This document shows positions 1-5,949 of a stretch of DNA of 9,806 nucleotides, piece after piece. The position numbers were made by a program, and so were the translations under genes. The DNA comes from an uncultured Lachnospiraceae bacterium. Lineage in GTDB: Bacteria > Bacillota_A > Clostridia > Lachnospirales > Lachnospiraceae. The notes beneath the pieces are model-generated. The model did not search any database. It worked only from the letters and a program-made list of their open reading frames with translations, and had not been told where the DNA came from. Position 1 is the first letter of the stretch; the number at the start of each line of letters is the position of its first letter. The stretch lies in assembly GCA_946630765.1 (NCBI GenBank), contig CAMOZF010000044.1:1-9806 (forward strand). The letters are read 5' to 3'.

Positions 1-954
1 CGATTTTACCGCAGACGCACCGACTGCGCCGGCTGTGGCGACCGTTTCAGCGGAGACCGAAGCGCCGATGGGATCTGCGAAAACTGCCTGCGGGACTGCG
101 GCCGAGCCCATGACCCCGGGCGCACTGATGCTGCCGGAACTGACCGCACCGGAGACCGCCGATGTCGCTCTGACGGCTTCCGGAACCGCAGCCACAGCTT
201 CGGCAGACGCCGGTATGCCCGCACCCGACCGGACCGCCGAAAGGTCCGTCCGCATCAGGTACACCAGCAGAGGAAGCGGCGCAAAGGAGAACATATAGCC
301 CTTCCGCTTCAGCTCCTCCGCCTTCTTCTGCAGCGCCTTCCGCGCGTTATGCAGCCGGGACTTGACGGTATTTTCGTTGGTCTCAAGAGACTCCGCGATT
401 TCCCGGATCGGCAATTCTTCCACATAAAACATTGTGACCGCCATCCGCTGCTCGTCCGTAAGCGCCTGCAGAAGCTCCTGTAAAAGCACACGCCGTTCCG
501 ACTGAAGATACGCTTCCTCCGGATGCCCCGCCGCGTTCATGTCCGGAATCTGGAGGATCGGATCCGTGTCTGCCCCCTCCATGTTCTCCGGAACATAGTC
601 CGAAAACAGCATCGGATTCTGCTTCCTGAGTTCATTCTTCGCGGTATTTGCCACGATCATCGAAAGCCAGGAGGAGAATTTCTCAGGATCCTTCAGGCTG
701 TCCAGATGATTGTAGGCCCGGATATAGGACTCCTGCAGCACATCCTCCGCGTCCTGCGGATTCTTCATGTATTTGAGCGCCACATAGTATTTTTCCTGCC
801 AGGTTCTGTTGTAAAGCTCTTCCTGCGCTGCACTGCTTCCTTCCTTCGCGTCCGCAACCAGGGACGCAAAGCTCACAACCACCGGTTCGCCGCAGGTTTT
901 ACAGAATTTATCACCCGGCAAGATCATATTTCCGCACTTCTTGCAATAAGCCAT
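1..954 (-). CDS. ECF-type RNA polymerase sigma factor with N-terminal zinc ribbon (C-terminus cut by window edge)
   Basis: This should direct RNA polymerase to an alternative promoter set. The frame is open from position 954 to the window edge, giving 318 visible residues and no stop. Residues 1-22 form a zinc ribbon with paired cysteines C4/C7 and C18/C21. Sigma region 2 lies at about 42-112, with an NPQDAEDVLQESYIRAY-like helix and an FSSWLSMIVANTAKNELRK-type stretch. Sigma region 4 lies at about 150-212, with a helix-turn-helix ending in NENTVKSRLHNARKAL. A hydrophobic segment follows at about 220-235, and then at least 80 residues rich in Ala, Val, Ser and Gly. That tail is absent from minimal ECF factors and could be a membrane or sensory extension. 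I chose ATG954 because GAGGG sits 8 bases upstream and the zinc ribbon begins right there. An in-frame ATG at 1032 would add 26 residues. No anti-sigma gene is visible, though one could lie beyond the edge. The family assignment is firm; the target promoters are unknown. Confidence 0.9.
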   Translation of the reverse strand, partial: MAYCKKCGNMILPGDKFCKTCGEPVVVSFASLVADAKEGSSAAQEELYNRTWQEKYYVALKYMKNPQDAEDVLQESYIRAYNHLDSLKDPEKFSSWLSMIVANTAKNELRKQNPMLFSDYVPENMEGADTDPILQIPDMNAAGHPEEAYLQSERRVLLQELLQALTDEQRMAVTMFYVEELPIREIAESLETNENTVKSRLHNARKALQKKAEELKRKGYMFSFAPLPLLVYLMRTDLSAVRSGAGIPASAEAVAAVPEAVRATSAVSGAVSSGSISAPGVMGSAAVPQAVFADPIGASVSAETVATAGAVGASAVKS

Positions 955-962
955 CTTAAATT

Positions 963-967
963 CCCTC
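963..967 (-). promoter_or_regulatory. ribosome binding site favouring the 954 start of the sigma gene
   Basis: On the minus strand GAGGG lies 8 bases before ATG954, a normal spacing. A competing AAGGAG at 1036-1041 is only 3 bases from the in-frame ATG1032. It is 7 bases from an out-of-frame ATG at 1028 that would encode a 9-residue peptide. The competing site could therefore serve a leader peptide or a longer form of the sigma factor. Confidence 0.55.
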
Positions 968-1045
968 TTTTCCGCCTGCATCAGTCTGACCAGAAGAATC
1001 AGGCCCTGATCGGTATTTTTCCTTCCATCCATTTTCTCCTTTTTC

Positions 1046-1065
1046 AGAAGCGTTTTTTCGCTTCT
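1046..1065 (-). other. stem-loop in the sigma-gene 5' leader
   Basis: AGAAGCG (1046-1052) and CGCTTCT (1059-1065) pair perfectly as a 7-bp stem around a loop of six identical bases (T on the plus strand, A on the minus). It sits in the roughly 160-nt leader predicted for the sigma transcript, just upstream of the AAGGAG at 1036-1041. No U-run follows on either strand, so it is not a terminator. A role in translation is only a guess. Confidence 0.45.
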
Positions 1066-1121
1066 CTGTCATTAAGACACAGGAAAACGGGGAAAGGTTT
1101 TTGTTTTGATCCTGTTTTTTC

Positions 1122-1150
1122 ATCATACGATTTTTTCCGGGAATCGTCAA
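1122..1150 (-). promoter_or_regulatory. predicted promoter of the zinc-ribbon sigma gene
   Basis: Read leftward, TTGACG (1150-1145) is followed by a 17-bp spacer and TATGAT (1127-1122). Both boxes are 5/6 matches to the vegetative consensus at ideal spacing. Transcription would begin near 1115, leaving a long leader before ATG954. The match suggests the sigma gene is read at least partly by the housekeeping polymerase and not only by its own product. Confidence 0.7.
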
Positions 1151-1174
1151 CTGAATATTCCCGCGTATCGAATC

Positions 1175-1186
1175 GAACATTTGTTC
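1175..1186. promoter_or_regulatory. SOS box (LexA operator, Gram-positive type)
   Basis: GAACATTTGTTC is a GAAC-N4-GTTC site, the core of the LexA (DinR) operator of Bacillus and relatives. On the minus strand the four central bases AAAT fit the RNRY rule. It lies 10 bp upstream of the -35 box of the rightward cluster and 24 bp upstream of the -35 box of the leftward sigma gene. The genes it faces, a Y-family polymerase and an SRAP protein, are classic SOS functions, which supports the call. LexA itself is not in the window. An alternative is that the GAAC half-site read leftward is part of an ECF-type -35 box. Confidence 0.7.
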
Positions 1187-1196
1187 ATCTTTCGTC

Positions 1197-1225
1197 TTGA
1201 CAACGGCGCCTCTCCGGTTTATGAT
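1197..1225 (+). promoter_or_regulatory. strong predicted promoter of the XRE / Y-polymerase / SRAP cluster
   Basis: A perfect TTGACA (1197-1202), a 17-bp spacer and TATGAT (1220-1225, 5/6 match) make a near-consensus vegetative promoter. The start point would be near 1232, about 60 bases before the XRE start codon. A promoter this strong normally needs a repressor, which fits the SOS box centred about 50 bp upstream of the predicted start point. Confidence 0.8.
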
Positions 1226-1248
1226 GGTCTCATCAGGAAAAGCAATTG

Positions 1249-1266
1249 TCAGGCCCCGCGGCCTGA
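1249..1266 (+). other. GC-rich hairpin in the 5' leader of the SOS cluster
   Basis: TCAGGCC (1249-1255) pairs with GGCCTGA (1260-1266) around a CCGC tetraloop, a 7-bp stem. It lies between the predicted start point and the GGAGG at 1281-1285. No T-run follows, so it is not an intrinsic terminator. It may stabilise the mRNA or serve as an operator; nothing in the sequence decides. Confidence 0.4.
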
Positions 1267-1292
1267 TCCGAAGATATGCAGGAGGCAGGACG

Positions 1293-1490
1293 ATGAATTT
1301 TGCAGAAAAGATCAGAGACGCCCGCGTGAGAAGGGGCTATACCCAGAAGCAGCTTGCGATGAGCTGCGACCTGACAACCCGGACCATTCAGAACTACGAG
1401 CTCGGCGCACGCCTGCCCAAGAGCAGGGACACCTACCGGCGGCTCGCGGATGCACTCGGCCTCAGCGAATCGGTGCTTCGGTCCGGATAA
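1293..1490 (+). CDS. small XRE-family helix-turn-helix regulator, 65 aa
   Basis: This is a DNA-binding protein made of little more than one Cro/C1-type domain. The helix-turn-helix runs from about residue 16 to 36: TQKQLA forms the first helix, and TTRTIQNYELG is the recognition helix with the typical NYELG end. The rest completes the five-helix fold, and there is no room for a sensor domain. I start it at 1293 because GGAGG (1281-1285) is 7 bases upstream. The frame extends back to a TTG at 1197, but that TTG is part of the -35 box. It is the first gene of the cluster, and its stop is 6 bp from the polymerase start. It probably binds DNA as a dimer and may regulate its own operon. Its targets are unknown. 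Confidence 0.85.
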   Translation: MNFAEKIRDARVRRGYTQKQLAMSCDLTTRTIQNYELGARLPKSRDTYRRLADALGLSESVLRSG

Positions 1491-1496
1491 TGCCGC

Positions 1497-2903
1497 ATGG
1501 AACCAAGGGAACGCGCCTATATCGCGATCGATATGAAAAGCTTCTATGCTTCTGTCGAATGTGTCGCGCGCGGCGTCGATCCGCTGAAGGCCAACCTCCT
1601 GGTGGCCGATGAAACCCGTTCCGACCAGACGATCTGCCTTGCGGTGTCGCCGGCACTGAAGGCGATCGGCGTCCCGTCGCGCCCCCGGCTTTTCGAAGCC
1701 AAGCAGGCGATCCGCCGCTACGAATCGGAGCATCACACCAGGGTCTTCTACTATACCGCCGTGCCGCGCATGGCCGAGTACGAACGGATCTCCGCGCAGA
1801 TCTACGGGATCTGCCTGCGGTACGCGGCGCCGGAAGACATTCATGTTTACAGCATCGATGAGAATTTCATCGACTGCACGCCTTACCTGGCACTCTACCG
1901 GGACCGGGCCCGTAAGGAGGGCGTCCATCCGGCGCACGCGATGGCCATGACCATCATCCGGGACATTCTCAGCACGACCGGCATTACCGCGACTGTCGGC
2001 ATCGGAACCAATATGTATCTGGCCAAGGTCGCGATGGACATCGTCGCCAAGAAGAAAAAACCGGACCGTTACGGCGTACGGATCGCGGAGCTGAATCCCG
2101 AAAGCTACCGCATCCTTCTCTGGGATCATCAGCCGCTGACGGATTTCTGGCAGATCGGCCCCGGGAAGGCGCGCCGGCTGCAGCTCAGCGCCCTCTTCAC
2201 CATGGGAGACATCGCGGAAAAGTCGCTGTATGACGAGGAGTTTTTCTACAAGACCTTCGGCATCGACGCGGAGATCCTGATCGACCATGCCTGGGGCGAA
2301 GAGCCGGTGGGCATGCGGGATATCAAGACGTACCGCAGTGTCCGAAAAAGTCTTTCAAGCGGACAGGTGCTCCCCCGCCCCTATCTCTATGAGGAAGCCA
2401 GGAACGTCCTTCAGGAAATGATCGAAGGGCTCTGTTCCGACATGTACGAAAAGGGCCTGGTTTCCTCAACCTTTACCTGGTGGGTTTCTTTCGACTACAA
2501 GTCGCTGGAGCATTGTCCGGCGTACGACGGACCGCTTGCGCTGGACTTCTACGGAAGGCTCCATCCCCGCCATCAGAACGGCACGGTTCGGCTGATGCGA
2601 AAGACCGCTTCTTCATCGGATGTGACGGCGCCCGTGCTGTCCCAGTTCGACCTTCGGACCGATCACCGGCTCCTGTACCGGCGTCTGGGGATCTGCGCCG
2701 CGGATACTTCGCTGGATATGAGCCTCTTCCAGATCGATTTATTTACCGATTACGAGGCACTGGAGCGTGCGCGGGCACTTCAGCGTTCCATCCAGGAAAT
2801 CCGCCGCAAATACGGCAAAAACGCGCTTGTACGCGGCTTTAACCTGCTGCCGGGCGCAACAGCCATCGAAAGAAATCAGCAGATCGGCGGACATCGGGCC
2901 TAA
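1497..2903 (+). CDS. Y-family DNA polymerase (UmuC/UvrX-like translesion polymerase), 468 aa
   Basis: This enzyme copies damaged template in an error-tolerant way during the SOS response. The palm begins IAIDMKSFYASVE, with catalytic D12 and E21. The second catalytic pair is D121/E122 in YSIDENFID; the residue after the pair is Asn where Val is more usual. A helix-hairpin-helix region (about 210-245: FWQIGPGKARRLQ) and a little-finger domain follow. QIDLF at 412-416 fits the beta-clamp-binding pentapeptide QxxLF. The end, ATAIERNQQIGGHRA, is typical of the Firmicutes UvrX/YqjW-like branch, and the length fits. It starts 6 bp after the XRE stop with no clear ribosome site, so it is probably translated by coupling. 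No UmuD or YolD-type partner is next to it. Family assignment is certain; the exact subgroup is less so. Confidence 0.95.
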   Translation: MEPRERAYIAIDMKSFYASVECVARGVDPLKANLLVADETRSDQTICLAVSPALKAIGVPSRPRLFEAKQAIRRYESEHHTRVFYYTAVPRMAEYERISAQIYGICLRYAAPEDIHVYSIDENFIDCTPYLALYRDRARKEGVHPAHAMAMTIIRDILSTTGITATVGIGTNMYLAKVAMDIVAKKKKPDRYGVRIAELNPESYRILLWDHQPLTDFWQIGPGKARRLQLSALFTMGDIAEKSLYDEEFFYKTFGIDAEILIDHAWGEEPVGMRDIKTYRSVRKSLSSGQVLPRPYLYEEARNVLQEMIEGLCSDMYEKGLVSSTFTWWVSFDYKSLEHCPAYDGPLALDFYGRLHPRHQNGTVRLMRKTASSSDVTAPVLSQFDLRTDHRLLYRRLGICAADTSLDMSLFQIDLFTDYEALERARALQRSIQEIRRKYGKNALVRGFNLLPGATAIERNQQIGGHRA

Positions 2904-2904
2904 A

Positions 2905-2922
2905 GGCCGGCGTCTTCCGGCC
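2905..2922 (+). other. intercistronic hairpin between polymerase and SRAP genes
   Basis: GGCCGG (2905-2910) and CCGGCC (2917-2922) form a perfect 6-bp GC stem around a CGTCTT loop, starting two bases after the polymerase stop codon. An A-run follows rather than a T-run, so it should not end transcription. It may protect the upstream mRNA from 3' exonucleases. Confidence 0.45.
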
Positions 2923-2942
2923 AAAGCAGTACGGAGTTATCT

Positions 2943-3584
2943 ATGTGTACACGTTTTCATATTGAACTGAGCGATGAAGTGTTCCGGCGGATCGTCGAAG
3001 AATCTGACAATTCACCGGTTCTTCGGAAGTTCCGCACCAGTCCCCTGCACTATGTGCGCGAGGGCGAGGTGCGGCCGACCGATGTCGTGCCGGTGCTGGC
3101 GCCGGACCCTTCCGGAAGGCGCCGGGTATATCCGATGCGCTTCGGCTACACCTTTCCCGGGAAAAGCGCCCCGATCGTCAACGCACGTGTCGAAACCGCA
3201 GGAGAAAAGCCCAGCTTTTCCCGCGATTACCGTTCTCACCGCTGCATCATCCCGGCCTCCTGGTATTATGAATGGGAACATCTCAGAAACTCGGAGGGGA
3301 AGATCATCACCGGACGGAAATTCCTGATCCAGCCAGCAGGCGCCAAAAGGACCTGGCTCGCCGGCCTTTACCGGATCGAAGACGGTCTGCCGCGCTTTGT
3401 CATTCTGACCCGGCAGCCTTCGGAAGCCGTCCGGAAGATTCACGACCGTATGCCGCTGATCCTGCCGGAGGAGCGGATCGACGACTGGATCAATCCTTCG
3501 GGGAATCCGGAGGCGCTGCTGCCCTTTGCCGTGACAGATCTTTTTTTTACACCTTTTCAATCAGATGGACTTATGGTAAGATAG
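2943..3584 (+). CDS. SRAP-domain protein (YedK/HMCES family abasic-site DNA-protein crosslinker), 213 aa
   Basis: Family members crosslink to abasic sites in single-stranded DNA through the amino-terminal cysteine, shielding the lesion until repair. All the expected active-site parts are present: Cys2 straight after the initiator Met, Asn80 in VNARVET, Glu110 in WYYEWE, and His167 in IHDRMPLIL. The MRFGYTFPG stretch at 65-73 corresponds to the usual MRWG region with Phe in place of Trp. The length is normal. GGAG at 2933-2936 is 6 bases before ATG2943, so Cys2 is correctly placed after Met removal. It lies 39 bp downstream of the polymerase gene on the same strand, so it probably shares the SOS-controlled transcript. 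Family and active site are clear; the physiological partnership with the polymerase is inference. Confidence 0.94.
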   Translation: MCTRFHIELSDEVFRRIVEESDNSPVLRKFRTSPLHYVREGEVRPTDVVPVLAPDPSGRRRVYPMRFGYTFPGKSAPIVNARVETAGEKPSFSRDYRSHRCIIPASWYYEWEHLRNSEGKIITGRKFLIQPAGAKRTWLAGLYRIEDGLPRFVILTRQPSEAVRKIHDRMPLILPEERIDDWINPSGNPEALLPFAVTDLFFTPFQSDGLMVR

Positions 3585-3593
3585 ACTGATAAT
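3566..3593 (+). promoter_or_regulatory. possible weak promoter before the glycosyltransferase gene
   Basis: TGGACT (3566-3571), a 16-bp spacer and GATAAT (3588-3593) give 4/6 and 5/6 matches to the consensus. The -35 box lies inside the end of the SRAP gene. If active, it would give the glycosyltransferase expression independent of SOS control. The evidence is modest. Confidence 0.3.
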
Positions 3594-3617
3594 ACGAAAA
3601 GGGAGTCGAAACGATCA

Positions 3618-4313
3618 ATGGCAGTGGAGAAAATAGCAGTCATTCCAGCCTATGAACCGGATGCACGGATGCTTGAGCTGGCAGAAAGGGTCCGGGACGA
3701 AGGCTTCCGCCTGCTTCTTGTAGACGATGGAAGCGGTCCGGATTACGCGGATCTTTTCCGGAAGGCAGAGGAATTCGGATCTGTGATCTCTTATCCTGAA
3801 AATCATGGAAAGGGATATGCACTGAAAGCAGCCTTCACCTGGCTTCTGAAGCACCAGAAAGATGACTGTCATATCATTACCCTGGACTCTGACGGCCAGC
3901 ACACCATGAAGGACGCACTGCGGCTTTTCGCGGAGCTTCAGAAAGCGCCGGAAGCCCTGTGGCTCGGCTCGCGCTTCCTTCCGAAGGATGCACCCTTACG
4001 GAGCCGGATCGGCAACGATATCAACCGCTTCCTTTTCAGAAGGTGTACGCATACCGAAGTCTATGACGTCCAGACCGGCATGCGGGCCTTCTCCTCATCA
4101 CTGATTCCCCTGATGCTTCAAAGCGCCGGGAACCGCTACGAATACGAAATGAATGTCCTTCTGGATATTGCGAAAAAAAAGATCCCGATCCGCGAGATCG
4201 AGATTGAAACCATCTATATTGACAACAACAGCAGCTCCCATTTCAAACCGCTCCGGGATTCCTTCCGCATTTACTGGCAGATCATCCGGTCCTTCGGAAG
4301 ATTCAGGAGATAA
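3618..4313 (+). CDS. family 2 glycosyltransferase (DPM1-like), 231 aa
   Basis: This transfers a sugar from a nucleotide donor, probably to a lipid or cell-surface acceptor at the inner face of the membrane. The GT-A fold motifs appear in order: the IPAYEP start strand, VDDGSG at 35-40, the NHGKGYALK loop at 62-70, the metal-binding DSDGQH at 90-95, the GSRF strand at 117-120, and VYDVQTGMR at 148-156. A conserved RYEYEMNVLLDIAKK helix follows. The protein ends after about 230 residues with no GtrA-type or membrane domain, so it is a stand-alone catalytic domain. GGGAG at 3601-3605 is 12 bases upstream of ATG3618, a long spacing. It lies 33 bp after the SRAP stop, with no terminator between, so it may share the transcript. 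Donor and acceptor cannot be told from sequence. Confidence 0.88.
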   Translation: MAVEKIAVIPAYEPDARMLELAERVRDEGFRLLLVDDGSGPDYADLFRKAEEFGSVISYPENHGKGYALKAAFTWLLKHQKDDCHIITLDSDGQHTMKDALRLFAELQKAPEALWLGSRFLPKDAPLRSRIGNDINRFLFRRCTHTEVYDVQTGMRAFSSSLIPLMLQSAGNRYEYEMNVLLDIAKKKIPIREIEIETIYIDNNSSSHFKPLRDSFRIYWQIIRSFGRFRR

Positions 4314-4314
4314 C

Positions 4315-4362
4315 AAAGCTGCCGGACAGGAGATTTTCAGCATCATCCTGTCCGGCAGTTTT
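4315..4362. terminator. bidirectional intrinsic terminator between convergent genes
   Basis: CTGCCGGACAGGA (4319-4331) and TCCTGTCCGGCAG (4346-4358) form a perfect 13-bp GC-rich stem with a 14-base loop, followed by TTTT (4359-4362) in the rightward direction. AAA and a G.U pair extend the stem outward. It lies 5 bp after the glycosyltransferase stop and just before the stop of the leftward DUF1593 gene. The rightward form is strong; the leftward T-run is shorter and interrupted. Confidence 0.9.
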
Positions 4363-4367
4363 ATTGA

Positions 4368-5882
4368 TTATTCTACTGTGATGATCACCTGCTGATAACG
4401 CACCATCCGGAAATGTCCGGCAGTCTGCGCCTTCACCACAAGGTGGAACCGATCCTGCGGCTTCGCAGAAGCGGGGATTGTGAGATTTGCAGCCGTGCTT
4501 CCGCAGTTCAGAACCGCTTCATTTGCACATTCGGCGCTCGCTTCCTTATACAGGCAGAATGAAACCGACAGCGGGAGCTCCGCGTCGACGCCGCAGTCGG
4601 GCTTCATGTACGCTTCCGCATGAATCGACAGCGTCTCGCCGGGCTTTGCCGTGAGGTTCAGGCCTTCTTTGATCTCCAGCTTCGGTGCATGCTCCGCCTG
4701 TTCATACGAAGTCTTGCTGCACCAGTCGACACGCGCCGCAAAATCACGCTGAATATCCGCGACATAGGGCCACATGGATTCCAGCTCGTGAATCTGACCA
4801 TCGCGGTCTTTGTAGCCGTCCACCGAAACATCCCAGACATTCAGCGGCTCGCCCTTGGAGTTATATTGGTCGCTGACCTTATGATAACGGCCTGCGATAC
4901 CGCCCCAGGAGAAGTCCTCGAGCGTCCTGAAGCCCCAGCAGGGGAACAGCAGGAAGAAGGTCGGCGAATCGCCCTCCGACAGGAAATCAAAGGGCTCTGC
5001 CGGCGGCAGTCCCATCCTTGCGCCAAACCATGTCTTCGTAATCTCCGGGTTCGACCCGAACTGTCCATCCGGTCCTTCACCCTCATAAACCTTGCCGTCC
5101 AGCCAGGTGCAGTAGCCTGCTGCAAGCGCTGACTTTCCGTTCAGGATTTCAGACTTCATAAATGCCGCGCGCAGGGTATCCTTCGACTCGCCCTCCGGCA
5201 TCACAAACCAGGGATAGGCATAGCTCTTCATCTGAAGGGTCTTGACAAACTGCATATCCGGCCAGTTTTCCGCAATGTAATTTCTGTAGGTCGGATCCTG
5301 CTCGCCGCAGGCCGTGATCACAACCTTCTTCATGATCTTTTCGCGAAGCGCCGGCCATTCGGCTGTATTTTCATACATGTTCTGAATGTCCAGAAGTGCT
5401 CGGGCAAGGGTGTTGGTACCGCCCCATACCTGAACATAAAGCGTCCGCGGATCATCATCGAGAATGTGCTTGCGGATCAGCTCCGAGCCGTCGGTCGGAT
5501 GGTCCATCTCGCCCTCGTAGCCGATATTGCCGACCTTGGTGACCGCGCGAAGCGCATCCGGCGAAGGATACCCTTCAGCATGCTTCTGCAGGTTGACGTA
5601 ATCCTTTTCGTAATCATCCAGCACCTTCATCATCCAGTCCGTGCCGGGCCAGCGGTAGGGCTTGCTGTAATCACCGGTCACCGTTCCTTCAAATTCGAAA
5701 GCGCTTCGTTTCACCTTGCTGGCATCGGCGCCCTCGACGCCGATCCAGTGGAATTTACTGGAGCTCTGGACAATTCCCTGAACCTCCACTTCATTTGCGT
5801 ACAGAAGGAAATGCCGAAGAGAATTCTGGTCATCCACCTCTGCGTCCTGGGTTATTATGGTCCGAATTTTATTATTTTCCAT
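4368..5882 (-). CDS. DUF1593 / Sde182-type nucleoside-hydrolase-like protein, 504 aa
   Basis: The N-terminal two thirds match the family related to Saccharophagus Sde_0182, whose fold resembles nucleoside hydrolases. IITQDAEVDDQNSLRHFL at about 9-26 has D13, D17 and D18 where nucleoside hydrolases bind calcium and ribose. VWGGTNTLARALLDI (152-166) and the SEGDSPTFFLL region (302-312) are also family-typical. From about residue 405 there is an all-beta Ig-like domain, as in the family. Relatives are often exported and linked to polysaccharide use, but this one begins MENNKIRTIITQ with no signal peptide, so it is probably cytoplasmic. AAGGA is 8-9 bases before ATG5882. It has its own promoter and ends at the shared terminator. 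The substrate is unknown; hydrolysis of a glycosidic bond is a reasonable guess from fold alone. Confidence 0.87.
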   Translation of the reverse strand: MENNKIRTIITQDAEVDDQNSLRHFLLYANEVEVQGIVQSSSKFHWIGVEGADASKVKRSAFEFEGTVTGDYSKPYRWPGTDWMMKVLDDYEKDYVNLQKHAEGYPSPDALRAVTKVGNIGYEGEMDHPTDGSELIRKHILDDDPRTLYVQVWGGTNTLARALLDIQNMYENTAEWPALREKIMKKVVITACGEQDPTYRNYIAENWPDMQFVKTLQMKSYAYPWFVMPEGESKDTLRAAFMKSEILNGKSALAAGYCTWLDGKVYEGEGPDGQFGSNPEITKTWFGARMGLPPAEPFDFLSEGDSPTFFLLFPCWGFRTLEDFSWGGIAGRYHKVSDQYNSKGEPLNVWDVSVDGYKDRDGQIHELESMWPYVADIQRDFAARVDWCSKTSYEQAEHAPKLEIKEGLNLTAKPGETLSIHAEAYMKPDCGVDAELPLSVSFCLYKEASAECANEAVLNCGSTAANLTIPASAKPQDRFHLVVKAQTAGHFRMVRYQQVIITVE

Positions 5883-5920
5883 CTTGCGTTCCTTTCCAGC
5901 TCAGTTTCGTGTTATTACCT

Positions 5921-5949
5921 ATCGTAACGATTTTCCGAAGTGAATTCAA
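5921..5949 (-). promoter_or_regulatory. predicted promoter of the DUF1593 gene
   Basis: Read leftward, TTGAAT (5949-5944), a 17-bp spacer and TACGAT (5926-5921) form a moderate vegetative promoter, with 4/6 matches in each box. The start point would be near 5914, about 30 bases before the start codon. The imperfect boxes and the palindromes just upstream suggest an activator or repressor acts here. Confidence 0.5.

Noticed and set aside
35..298. Ala-rich 87-codon plus-strand frame at the left edge
   Set aside because: The Ala-rich composition appears on both strands here because of repetitive GC-rich codons. The minus frame is continuous with the sigma factor and is the real one.
956..1180. 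74-codon minus-strand frame upstream of the sigma gene
   Set aside because: It covers the predicted -10 box and the leader stem-loop. Its translation is low in hydrophobic residues and matches nothing known to me, and no ribosome site fits its start.
523..1200. 225-codon plus-strand frame over the sigma gene
   Set aside because: It is the complement of the sigma coding region with an implausible composition rich in His, Arg and Phe. The minus-strand reading gives clear zinc-ribbon and sigma domains.
1249..1266. Attenuator or riboswitch in the leader of the SOS cluster
   Set aside because: Only one simple hairpin is present, without a T-run, an alternative pairing or a conserved aptamer core. 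I list it as a plain hairpin.
1197..1292. N-terminal extension of the XRE gene back to a TTG at 1197
   Set aside because: That TTG is the start of the TTGACA -35 box, so it would lie upstream of the transcript. GGAGG at 1281-1285 supports ATG1293 instead.
1233..2288. 351-codon open frame on the minus strand across the polymerase gene
   Set aside because: It lies antisense to a gene with intact catalytic motifs. Its translation shows no recognisable motif, and it has no ribosome site or promoter. It is explained by G+C-rich codon bias.
4620..5132. 170-codon plus-strand frame over the DUF1593 gene
   Set aside because: It is a shadow of the minus-strand gene, with no ribosome site or recognisable domain.
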